DNA of 51,639 nt from Kineosphaera limosa NBRC 100340 (GTDB lineage Bacteria; Actinomycetota; Actinomycetes; Actinomycetales; Dermatophilaceae), in the NCBI RefSeq assembly GCF_000298215.1, contig NZ_BAHD01000051.1, forward strand, positions 1-51,639. Reading direction: 5' to 3'. This document shows positions 8,722-15,681 of this stretch, in pieces (positions within the stretch are counted from its first letter, which is position 1; each line of letters begins with the position of its first letter). The position numbers and the translations under genes were made by a program. Under the pieces are notes generated by a model. The model saw nothing but the letters and a program-made list of their open reading frames with translations, made no database searches and was not told the DNA's origin.

Positions 8722-8739
8722 GATACCCCCTAGGGTATC
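8722..8739. promoter_or_regulatory. CsoR/CstR-like palindromic operator
   Basis: GATACCC-CCTA-GGGTATC is a perfect 7-bp inverted repeat with a C/G-tract centre. CsoR-family repressors (copper, nickel or persulfide sensors) are known to bind ATACCCCn-type pseudo-palindromes of this form. The site lies 45 bp upstream of the Cys-rich gene on the minus strand and about 140 bp upstream of the LacI gene. Confidence 0.5.
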
Positions 8740-8802
8740 AATCGACAGGAGCGCGTGGGCGCTGAGCTGGATCTCTTGCCGAGGTTGTAGAACCTGAGGC
8801 CC

Positions 8803-8810
8803 TTGCGCAA
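8803..8810. promoter_or_regulatory. TTGCGCAA palindrome, upstream copy (candidate LacI-family operator)
   Basis: Perfect 8-bp palindrome with a central CG, the usual core of LacI/GalR-family operators. Its centre lies 54 bp from a second identical copy at 8857-8864. Confidence 0.5.
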
Positions 8811-8856
8811 AAAGGTGGCCCTTGTGGGTGCTGAAGACACGATTTAGGGGCCTTGC

Positions 8857-8864
8857 TTGCGCAA
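8857..8864. promoter_or_regulatory. TTGCGCAA palindrome, downstream copy (candidate LacI-family operator)
   Basis: Identical to 8803-8810 and just 11 bp before the LacI-type start codon. The paired sites, about five helical turns apart, would suit DNA looping and autorepression. Confidence 0.5.
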
Positions 8865-8875
8865 AGATGGGGGAC

Positions 8876-9964
8876 ATGTCCGCGGTGACGATGACGATGG
8901 TGGCGAAGCAAGCTGGTGTGTCCGTAAGCACGGTTTCGCACGTCATCAATGGCACGCGCCCGGTGGCGGGGGCCACCAAGCAGCGCGTTTTGGCCACGAT
9001 GGACGAGCTGGGTTTTACGCACAAACCGGTGGCGCGCTCGTTGGCCGCCGGCTCGACCACGACGATCGGTCTCTCGATGTCGTGGGTGTCGAGCATGTAC
9101 GGGCAGGAGCTCGTCGCCGGAATCGAGGAGGAGTGCCTGCGGCAAGGGATGCAGCTGCTGCTGGCCGACACCCGTGACGACGAGGACCGGGAGGAGCGCG
9201 CGGTCGCCAACCTGCTGGCTCACCACGTGGGCGGCATGCTCGTCGCGCCTACGGCCCGATGGCATTCGGCGACGCTGCGGCTGCTGCAGGAGCACTCGGT
9301 GCCCTATGTCGTCATCGATCGGCTGCAAGACATGCGTGTCGATCAGGTGGGTGTGGAGAACGAGTCCGGCTCCTCCTCCGTCGTCGAGCACCTGCTGCAG
9401 ATCGGGCACCGCCGGGTGGCCGCCATCACGGGCCGCGAGGGCCTGGCGACGACGCGCGAACGGCTGGCCGGCTATCGGCTCGCGCACCGGCGCCGGGGCC
9501 TGCGGGTCGACGAGCGGCTCGTGGTCAGCGGCGGCTCCACCGAGCAGGGCGGGCGACGGGCGATGGCGCAGTTGCTCGCCAGCGGGCCCGCCCCGACGGG
9601 GGTCTTCATCAGCAACGACTCCATGAGCATCGGCGCGCTGCGCGCCCTGCAGGAGGCCGGTATCTCGGTGCCGGGGCAGATGGCGGTCGTGTGCTTCGAC
9701 GACTTTCCGTGGGGCGATGTCTTCCACCCCCGCCTGACGACCATCGCGCAACCGAGCTTCGCGATCGGCGCCCGAGCGGTGCAGTTGCTGGTGCGTCGCC
9801 TCTCCGACCCACAGGCCCCGGCGCAGACGCTGCGCCTGGCGGGCGAGGTGACTCACCGAGAGTCGTGCGGCTGCAACGGCCAGGGGCCGGACTTGGGTGA
9901 GTTCGTCGAGGTCCACACGCCGAATGTGGGTGTGCGCCACCGGGGAACGGCTGTGCGGGCCTGA
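8876..9964 (+). CDS. LacI-family transcriptional regulator
   Basis: The product has 362 residues from ATG 8876. The N-terminal helix-turn-helix and hinge read TMTMVAKQAGVSVSTVSHVI followed by NGTRPVAGAT, the standard LacI DNA-binding segment. A periplasmic-binding-protein-like effector domain follows (IGLSMSWVSSMYGQELVAGI; TGVFISNDSMSIGALRALQE; MAVVCFDDFPWGD). An ATG 54 bases upstream would place extra residues before the HTH and is less likely. No sugar-transport or catabolic genes are adjacent, so the target regulon is not evident; two copies of a palindrome in front suggest autoregulation. Confidence 0.93.
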   Translation: MSAVTMTMVAKQAGVSVSTVSHVINGTRPVAGATKQRVLATMDELGFTHKPVARSLAAGSTTTIGLSMSWVSSMYGQELVAGIEEECLRQGMQLLLADTRDDEDREERAVANLLAHHVGGMLVAPTARWHSATLRLLQEHSVPYVVIDRLQDMRVDQVGVENESGSSSVVEHLLQIGHRRVAAITGREGLATTRERLAGYRLAHRRRGLRVDERLVVSGGSTEQGGRRAMAQLLASGPAPTGVFISNDSMSIGALRALQEAGISVPGQMAVVCFDDFPWGDVFHPRLTTIAQPSFAIGARAVQLLVRRLSDPQAPAQTLRLAGEVTHRESCGCNGQGPDLGEFVEVHTPNVGVRHRGTAVRA

Positions 9965-10276
9965 ACTGGCCCGCCCTCCTCCCGGTTGCGCCCCGCGGCT
10001 GTTCCCGTGCCGCCCCGGGGCAGTCACGGGATGACCAGGGCAGACGTGAACGGGTCAGTGGGACTTGCGGCCCGCTGGCCCTCGTGGGCTGCCGTGCTAC
10101 CGTGGGCGCGGTTGCATGTGCAGGTCCTCGCAGTACGTGATGTTCTTTTCGAGTTTCACGGTCGGCGGCGATGAGTAGATCGTCGTCCGTCCCGATCGCG
10201 TGGGGTGAGTGCGGCAGCCTGGACACCACGATGTGTGGGGTCCATCGGCCGATCAAGATAGAGAGTGTTTTTCCCC
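9965..10276. other. Intergenic region with the csp leader
   Basis: These 312 bases between the LacI gene and the cold-shock gene contain no gene I can support. A long leader is expected for cold-shock genes. TTGCAT at 10112-10117 could be a -35 box but no good -10 box follows at 16-18 bp. The ribosome-binding signal before the csp ATG is weak (GAGAG at 10261-10265). Confidence 0.4.
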
Positions 10277-10480
10277 ATGGCACAGGGCACCGTCAAGTGG
10301 TTCAACGCCGAAAAGGGCTTCGGTTTCATTGCTCAGGACGGCGGCGGCCCCGACGTCTTCGTCCACTACTCCGCGATCCAGACGAACGGCTACCGTTCGC
10401 TCGACGAGGCGCAGCGCGTCGAGTTCGAGGTCACCCAGGGCCCGAAGGGCCCCCAGGCGGACGCGGTTCGTCCTCTCTGA
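10277..10480 (+). CDS. cspA: Cold-shock domain protein (CspA family)
   Basis: 67-residue single-domain RNA chaperone. The RNP1 (KGFGFIAQ) and RNP2-like (VFVHYSAI) motifs and the opening [17 protein letters not shown] are diagnostic. An in-frame ATG 12 bases earlier would add MFFP; the family always starts at MxxGTVKWF, so ATG 10277 is used. A very strong terminator hairpin follows 31 bases after the stop. Confidence 0.97.
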   Translation: MAQGTVKWFNAEKGFGFIAQDGGGPDVFVHYSAIQTNGYRSLDEAQRVEFEVTQGPKGPQADAVRPL

Positions 10481-10511
10481 CGCTCTGACCAAGCGTTCAG
10501 ACGCAGACTTC

Positions 10512-10550
10512 CCAACGACCCCCGGCGACGATGTCGCCGGGGGTCGTTGG
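10512..10550 (+). terminator. 18-bp perfect terminator hairpin after csp
   Basis: Arms 10512-10529 and 10533-10550 are exact complements with a 3-nt loop. It sits between csp and the next membrane-protein gene. Confidence 0.85.
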
Positions 10551-10613
10551 CGTGCGCGAGACGGGCGCTGGCGCAGCCAGGACTACTGGTGTTCGGCAGC
10601 GCTGGCGCTCACG

Positions 10614-11192
10614 GTGGCCTACGGGCTGATCTTCCTGCCGCTGCGCCCGGTGCTGTTGGCGATGTCGCCGGAGGCGTTGGCGGCGATCAGCGGATCGCGG
10701 CTCGCGCTGGTGGCCCTGGGGGTCTTGGCCCGCACCGGTGAGGCGACGCTGTGGTGGCCGGTGCCGCTGGCGATCGTCTCGATCATGAAGTTCCACGCGA
10801 TCTTCTGGTGGGCGGGCCGGCTGTGGGGGCCCGCGGTGCTCGAGCGCTTCGGTGGGTCCACGCCGAGGGCGCGCCGCCGGATCGCGCGGGCGGAGTCGCT
10901 GGTCCGGCGATACAAAGTTCTGGCGGTTGCCGTCACCTACGTGCCACTGCCCATCGCTCGGGAGGTCGTCCTCGCCGGCATCGGCGCCGCCGGCGTGCGG
11001 CTGCGCACGTTTCTCATCGTCGACCTGGCCGTCGCCCTCGTGACCCAGTTGGCCTTCCTCGGGTTGGGCCTGGCTATCGGTGAACGCGCCGTCCCACTCC
11101 TACGTCAGTACGCAGTGTGGGCCGGCGCGATCTCCCTGGCCATCGTGCTGGCGATGCTCATCACCTGGTGGCGCACCCGCCGCCGCACGTAG
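10614..11192 (+). CDS. DedA/VTT-like integral membrane protein
   Basis: The hydrophobic protein has several membrane helices and the loop GAAGVRLRTFLIVDLAVAL preceded by VPLPIAREVVLAGI, reminiscent of the SNARE-associated/VTT fold of DedA proteins. The only standard in-frame start after the csp terminator is GTG 10614. That start would cut off the first hydrophobic residues of helix one (SAALALT), and the frame is open further upstream through the terminator and csp. The true start is therefore uncertain, and readthrough or a non-standard start codon is possible. Product length is 192 residues from GTG 10614. Family call is moderate. Confidence 0.6.
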   Translation: MAYGLIFLPLRPVLLAMSPEALAAISGSRLALVALGVLARTGEATLWWPVPLAIVSIMKFHAIFWWAGRLWGPAVLERFGGSTPRARRRIARAESLVRRYKVLAVAVTYVPLPIAREVVLAGIGAAGVRLRTFLIVDLAVALVTQLAFLGLGLAIGERAVPLLRQYAVWAGAISLAIVLAMLITWWRTRRRT

Positions 11193-11264
11193 CGGGCGCC
11201 GGGGCTGCTGCGAGTCAGCTCGACCGCAGTCGGGGTCGCTCTTCTGGCCTGCGGCGAGTGGGGC

Positions 11265-12944
11265 TCAGCAGGCCGCGGCGATGTCCGTGAGGGTGTCGGG
11301 TGGGGTGGTGGTCGTGGCACCGGGCGTGGTTGCGCCGGGGGTGGGCGTCGCGGTGGGCGTCGGTGTGCGCGTCGGGGTGGCAGTGCCGGTGGCGCCCGGC
11401 GTGGCGGTCGGCTCGTCGCCCGGCATGGGGCGACCGTCGACGGCGGCCTGCACCATCTCGTGCATCAGCTCGAAGTCGGGGTTGCCGACCCGAATCACCT
11501 GGTTGCTGAACGGCAGGCTGCGGATGGTGCCCTGCTGCATGCGGGTGGCCAACACCGCCCAAGCGGGCAGTTGGTCCTGCGGGATGTTCGTGTAGATGTT
11601 GTCCTTGGCCACCTTGGCGATGGCCGGATACCGCTCGAGCATCATCGCGGGGTTGACCTGCTTGACGAGGGCCCCGACCATGCAGCGCTGGCGGCGCATC
11701 CGGTCGAAGTCGTCGGTGGTGGCGCGGCCGCGGGAGAACCACATCGCGTGGTAGCCGTCGAGGTGCTGGGCGCCGGGCTCGATCCAGCCGCGGATGCTGC
11801 CGGGCACGATCTGGCCGTGCTCGACCTTGCCGCCGATCGGCACGCGGTCACGGACGGTGATGTCGACGCCGCCCATGGCGTCCACCAGCGATGAGAAGCC
11901 CGCCATGTTGACCACCACGTCGTAGTCGGGGGTCAGCCCGGTGACGCCGGTGACGGCCTCGTTGAGGGCGGTGATGCCGGGCATCGGGTCGCCGGGGTAG
12001 AGGTCTTTGTGCTGCTCACCCTGCATCCACACGTCGTTGAGAAGGCAGTCCTTCTCGCAGCGAAAACCCTCCGGCCAGATGTTGTGCAGCGGGCTGTACG
12101 CGGGGAAGGGCACGCGCTCGAGGTTGCGGGGCAGCCCGAACAGCAGCGTGTTGCCGGTTTGGGTGTCGATGCTGGCCAGCATCATCGAGTCGGTGCGCAC
12201 GCCGGGGCGGTCGGGGCTGGAGTCCGAGCCGATGAGCATGACGTTGACCCGCGGGTGCCCGGCCCAGGGGTCGGCCTGGCCGACGTCGGGCAGCACGCCG
12301 GTGCGGGTGAAGATCGGCTGGTTGAACAGGGCCTGCATGAGGTCGCGGTGCACCACGATGTCGCGGACTCCGACGACTGTGGGAGCCACGACGATCGCGC
12401 ACAGGGCGAGCACGCACAGGGAGCTGAGGGAGTGCAGGAGGCCGCTAGCAGGGCGGGGCCACGTGACGATGCCGGTCCAGATGATGGAGGCGACGAGCAC
12501 GATGGCTCCGGCGACGGCGGCGATGGTCAGCCACAGCAGGAAGTCGCCGTCGACCGCGAGGGAGACCACCGCGGTCTGCGGGCCCTTGACCCATAGGTAA
12601 GCCGCGGCACCCAGCACCAAGGCCACGAAGATCGCCAGCAGCGTGCCGCCGGTCTTGCGGAAGCCGGCCAGCAACAGCCCCGAGCCCGGCAGCACCGTGC
12701 CCAGCGCCGTGAGCCCGAGGAATCGTCCGAAGCCGGAGTCCGGCTCGGCCGGCCGGATCGTCACCGTGGCACCGCGCGGAATCTGCGGTCCTCCACCGGT
12801 CCCGCCGCCGCCCGAGCCAGGCTTGCCTGCTCCGCCCGCGCTCGATGGCTGCCCGCCGGCGCGCGCCGGCGCGCGACCGACCCCCGAGTCGGCCCGGGGG
12901 ATGTTCGTCGGTCGCTGATAGCGATCGTGGGGCAGGTGGCTCAT
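11265..12944 (-). CDS. LytR-CpsA-Psr family cell-wall glycopolymer ligase
   Basis: LCP enzymes transfer phospho-linked glycopolymers from lipid carriers to peptidoglycan outside the cell. The 559-residue product starts at ATG 12944-12942 (GAAGGA upstream). It has a Gly/Pro-rich cytoplasmic N-terminus, about four hydrophobic helices between residues 80 and 220, then the LCP domain. This carries VNVMLIGSDSSPDRPGVRTD (the conserved D-x-R region), LFGLPRNLERVPFP and the later arginine-rich FSRGRATTDDFDRMRRQRC. A Thr/Pro-rich tail (TPTRTPTPTATPTP) ends in Cys. The multi-helix N-terminus is more than the single anchor of classical LytR and fits the larger actinobacterial type. Confidence 0.9.
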   Translation of the reverse strand: MSHLPHDRYQRPTNIPRADSGVGRAPARAGGQPSSAGGAGKPGSGGGGTGGGPQIPRGATVTIRPAEPDSGFGRFLGLTALGTVLPGSGLLLAGFRKTGGTLLAIFVALVLGAAAYLWVKGPQTAVVSLAVDGDFLLWLTIAAVAGAIVLVASIIWTGIVTWPRPASGLLHSLSSLCVLALCAIVVAPTVVGVRDIVVHRDLMQALFNQPIFTRTGVLPDVGQADPWAGHPRVNVMLIGSDSSPDRPGVRTDSMMLASIDTQTGNTLLFGLPRNLERVPFPAYSPLHNIWPEGFRCEKDCLLNDVWMQGEQHKDLYPGDPMPGITALNEAVTGVTGLTPDYDVVVNMAGFSSLVDAMGGVDITVRDRVPIGGKVEHGQIVPGSIRGWIEPGAQHLDGYHAMWFSRGRATTDDFDRMRRQRCMVGALVKQVNPAMMLERYPAIAKVAKDNIYTNIPQDQLPAWAVLATRMQQGTIRSLPFSNQVIRVGNPDFELMHEMVQAAVDGRPMPGDEPTATPGATGTATPTRTPTPTATPTPGATTPGATTTTPPDTLTDIAAAC

Positions 12945-13254
12945 CCGTGTCCTTCGTCGCGTTCTCACGCGTCCGCGCGCGCCACCGGCACCCGTCGGAA
13001 GGTGAGAACTGTTCTCCCGTAATGCTCTTCGGCAGGATTGGCGCTCCCGTGCAGGTGAATTCGCCTGGTCGTGCCGTGATTCACCGAGCAGCACTGCCCC
13101 CGCCGGTGATCCTCGAGCAACCCCCAGTATCGTCGCGGCCCCTGTGCATCGCCTGCGAAGATGCGGGACAGGGGGCGTTTTGTGATCGAGCGGTGATGGC
13201 AGGTAGCCTGATCCCTGCTGTTGTCGCCCGGTTCGCCGGGCGTTTCGACGGTCT
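12945..13254. other. Intergenic region between the LCP gene and tRNA-Ser(GCU)
   Basis: These 310 bases hold the divergent promoters of the LCP gene and the tRNA. I see no small gene with a credible start and family match, and no strong inverted repeat. Confidence 0.4.
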
Positions 13255-13345
13255 GGAGGTGTCGCCTAGTCCGGTCTATGGCGCCCGCCTGCTAAGCGGG
13301 TTTGGGGGTTAAACCCCATCGAGGGTTCAAATCCCTCCACCTCCG
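13255..13345 (+). tRNA. tRNA-Ser(GCU)
   Basis: Acceptor GGAGGTG (13255-13261) pairs with CACCTCC (13338-13344), discriminator G 13345. Anticodon stem CCCGC/GCGGG encloses CTGCTAA with anticodon GCT at 13291-13293. T arm GAGGG-TTCAAAT-CCCTC (13321-13337). A long variable arm confirms serine. CCA is not encoded. Its last 19 bases overlap, antisense, the 3' end of the PAP2 gene. Confidence 0.95.
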
Positions 13346-13941
13346 CCGCTGATGCTCCCGTGGTTCGCCGCGGGAGCATCGCTGTTTATCGGCCCGGAGG
13401 CCGGCGTGGGCCGCAGCAGCTGCCCGGTCAGGAGGCCGATCGGCACCCCGAGACTCCAGCCGACGAGTACGTCGCTGGCCCAGTGTGAGCCGAGATACAC
13501 CATGCTCACGCCGACGAGCGCGACGAGCGCCGCCAACCCTGTGGTGATCAGCCGGCGCCGCTGTGGGCTTCGCCACAGCGTCACCGCTATGAGCGCGGCT
13601 GCCGCCGCCGACGTGAACGCCGCGTGGGTCGAGGGGAACGCGAAGCCTCCGCCCGGGAGCAGCACGAGCGCGTCCGGCGGTCGGGGGCGTTCGATGAGGT
13701 CTTTGAGCAGCCCGGTGGCGAATCGGGCGACGACAACCGCCAGGGCTACCGCCGCCAGGTGTCGCCACGCCCTGCGGGCCACGCCGATGACGACCCCCAG
13801 GAGTACCACGAGACCCATCGCGGCGGAGGTGCCCAGGAGGCCGAGGGCCATGGGGACCGCGGTCAGCGCGTCGCTGCGGTGGTCGACGAAGAACGTCAGG
13901 ATCGACAGATCGAACGCATCGACACGGGGCAGGGACCACAC
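13327..13941 (-). CDS. PAP2-family membrane phosphatase
   Basis: Membrane acid-phosphatase-like protein that probably acts on a lipid or isoprenoid (pyro)phosphate. The three family motifs are present: KDLIERPRP (KX6RP), FPSTHAA (PSGH-like, with Thr instead of Gly) and the SMVYLGSHWASDV segment (third motif with catalytic His and Asp). Five to six hydrophobic helices surround them. I prefer GTG 13941-13939 (204 residues), because upstream codons run into intergenic repeat sequence, but its ribosome-binding site is poorly placed. The last codons (GGGGGI) and stop lie inside the convergent tRNA-Ser gene, so the C-terminal tail is dictated by tRNA sequence. Confidence 0.82.
   Translation of the reverse strand: MWSLPRVDAFDLSILTFFVDHRSDALTAVPMALGLLGTSAAMGLVVLLGVVIGVARRAWRHLAAVALAVVVARFATGLLKDLIERPRPPDALVLLPGGGFAFPSTHAAFTSAAAAALIAVTLWRSPQRRRLITTGLAALVALVGVSMVYLGSHWASDVLVGWSLGVPIGLLTGQLLRPTPASGPINSDAPAANHGSISGGGGGI
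13351..13380 (+). terminator. Terminator hairpin with TTCG loop after tRNA-Ser(GCU)
   Basis: Arms 13351-13363 and 13368-13380 pair over 13 bp (one G-T pair) around a TTCG loop, starting 6 bases after the tRNA. It is also coding sequence for the C-terminal tail of the opposing PAP2 gene. Confidence 0.75.
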
Positions 13942-14009
13942 CCCTTCATCGTCAGCGCGACTCCTGGACGGTTCCTGACCGTGGGCCTTCGCCCTCAGCG
14001 CCGACGAGC

Positions 14010-14200
14010 TGGGCTGTGTCCCGCCGTCAAGCCGAACTGGACACAGCCCAGCGCAACGGCACACAGCTGGACCCGTCTGGACACGTCTTGTCAGGTGTGT
14101 CCCGTCCCCTTTAGGTGTGTCCCGTCGCGCTGGGCTGTGTCCCGTCGCGCTGGGCTGTGCCCCGTCGCGCTGGGGCGTGCCCCGTCGCGCCGGGCTTCAT
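14010..14200. repeat. Intergenic repeat block of 20-bp units with an inverted pair
   Basis: Four direct 20-bp units start at 14121, 14141, 14161 and 14181 (core CCCGTCGCGCTGGGCTGTG), with a diverged unit at 14101. The related sequence TGGGCTGTGTCC occurs at 14010-14021 and inverted at 14039-14050, forming a 12-bp hairpin with a 17-nt loop. The block fills the gap between the PAP2 and glycosyltransferase genes. Confidence 0.8.
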
Positions 14201-14240
14201 GGGTGGCCCGGCCAACGATCCACAGCGATGGGGCGGCTGC

Positions 14241-15620
14241 TCACGCAACGGAAGTCAACGGGCGCGCCGTGACTGGCGAGTCCGGCGCAGGCTCGCACTG
14301 CCCGCGCCCGCCGTCGCCCCCACCGCGAGGATCGGCGCCCACGGCCTCCACGGCCTCCACGGCCTCTGCGGCCTCTGCGGCCACCGCGGTGTCGACCGCC
14401 GCCACGGTCCCCATGGCCGGGGCCGCTTGCGGCTCGAGGAGGAAGTGCCCCTTGCCGGCGGGGCGCAGCCGCGACCGGAAGAGCGCGAACTTGGCGAGGG
14501 TCGCCGCCACCGAGGCGGCCCCGACGACGCCGGTGGCGACCCACGTGGGCGCGCTCGGTGCCACCACGGCGAGCCCGGCGATGGCGGCCGCGCTGAACGC
14601 CCAGGTCAGCGCGAAGATCGCCAGGCCCTGTACCTGCAGCCGCAACGCTCCCTCCCGGCCGCGCGCACCGAACGTGAACCGGCGGTTGGCGGCGGTGTTG
14701 AACATGGTCGCCACGACGAGCGCGAGCGCGTTCGCGAGCTGCAGGGCCAGTCCGGCCGTACCCAGCGCCGCGAACAACCCGAGGTGCACGACGGTGCTGG
14801 CCGCACCGACTCCGGCGAACCGCCAGGCGTCGCGGCCGAGCCCGCCACGCAACTGGCCGCGGCCCATGCTCGCGGCGATCGCCTCGACGGGAATGTCGCC
14901 GCTGGCCAGGCGCTGGCGTACCGAACGCATCCCCCTCAGGTCGTCCAGGGCGGTCTGGACGACGTCGACGCGGCTGTCGGGGTCGTCGAACCAGTCGACG
15001 GGCACCTCGTGGATCCGCAGGCCGGCGCGCTCGGCGATGACGAGCAGCTCGGTGTCGAAGAACCACGCGGTGTCCTGCACGTGCGGCAGCAGCTGCGCGG
15101 CGACATCCGCGCGGATCGCCTTGAAGCCGCACTGGGCGTCGGAGAAGCCCGCGTCGAGGCCGGTGCGCAGCAGGAGGTTGTAGCTGCGGGAGATGAACTC
15201 CCGCTTCGCCCCGCGCACCACCCGCGCCCCGTGCGCCAGCCGGGTGCCGATCGCCAGGTCCGAGTGGCCCGACATGAGCGGTGCGACCAGCGGCCAGAGC
15301 GCGTCGAGGTCCGTCGACAGGTCGACGTCCATGTACGCCAGGATGTGCGCGTCGGAGGCCGACCACACCTGGTTGAGCGCCCGGCCGCGGCCCTTCTGCT
15401 CCAGGTGCACGACCCGGACCCGCCGGTCGCGCGCCGCGAGCATCCGCGCGACCTCCAGCGTCGCGTCGGTGCTGGCGTTGTCGGCGACGGTGACCCGCCA
15501 CGGGTAGGGGAAATGCGTCTCCAGGTGCGCGGTGAGCCGTTGGACGCACGCCGCCAGCCCCGCCTGCTCGTTGTAGACCGGCACGACGACGTCGAGGACC
15601 GGCCGGATCGTGGTGCTCAT
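14241..15620 (-). CDS. Glycosyltransferase family 2 fused to a GtrA-like membrane domain
   Basis: The 459-residue protein has an N-terminal GT-A domain (VVVPVYNEQ at about 11, DNASTD near 47, metal-binding MDVDLSTD near 96) of the dolichyl-phosphate-sugar synthase type. It loads a sugar onto polyprenyl phosphate. Residues ~265-385 hold four hydrophobic helices with the GtrA signature (WRFAGVGAASTVVHLGLFAA; NTAANRRFTF). The C-terminal tail is Ala/Glu/Val-rich and contains four 9-bp repeats at 14342-14377. Start ATG 15620 has GAAAGGA upstream. It lies 61 bp behind the GT39 gene. The pair resembles a donor synthase plus donor-using transferase. Confidence 0.9.
   Translation of the reverse strand: MSTTIRPVLDVVVPVYNEQAGLAACVQRLTAHLETHFPYPWRVTVADNASTDATLEVARMLAARDRRVRVVHLEQKGRGRALNQVWSASDAHILAYMDVDLSTDLDALWPLVAPLMSGHSDLAIGTRLAHGARVVRGAKREFISRSYNLLLRTGLDAGFSDAQCGFKAIRADVAAQLLPHVQDTAWFFDTELLVIAERAGLRIHEVPVDWFDDPDSRVDVVQTALDDLRGMRSVRQRLASGDIPVEAIAASMGRGQLRGGLGRDAWRFAGVGAASTVVHLGLFAALGTAGLALQLANALALVVATMFNTAANRRFTFGARGREGALRLQVQGLAIFALTWAFSAAAIAGLAVVAPSAPTWVATGVVGAASVAATLAKFALFRSRLRPAGKGHFLLEPQAAPAMGTVAAVDTAVAAEAAEAVEAVEAVGADPRGGGDGGRGQCEPAPDSPVTARPLTSVA
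14342..14377. repeat. 9-bp tandem repeats in the GT2-GtrA tail
   Basis: CGGCCTCCA twice (14342-14359), then CGGCCTCTG twice (14360-14377), encoding Ala-Glu-Ala/Val triplets near the C-terminus. Confidence 0.8.
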
Positions 15621-15681
15621 GGTGCGTTCCTTTCGGCTGTTTCGTTCAGACAGTGGTTGGTTCAGGCGGGGCTGGTCGGGG

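Noticed and set aside
10265-10276. Alternative csp start adding MFFP
   Set aside because: Family alignment places the start at MAQGTVKWF; the earlier ATG has no better ribosome-binding site.
8229-13345. Integrated element at the tRNA-Ser genes
   Set aside because: No integrase, no direct repeat of a tRNA 3' end and no change in gene style flanks either tRNA.
14121-14200. CRISPR-like array
   Set aside because: The 20-bp units are contiguous with no spacers, so they are tandem repeats, not a CRISPR array.
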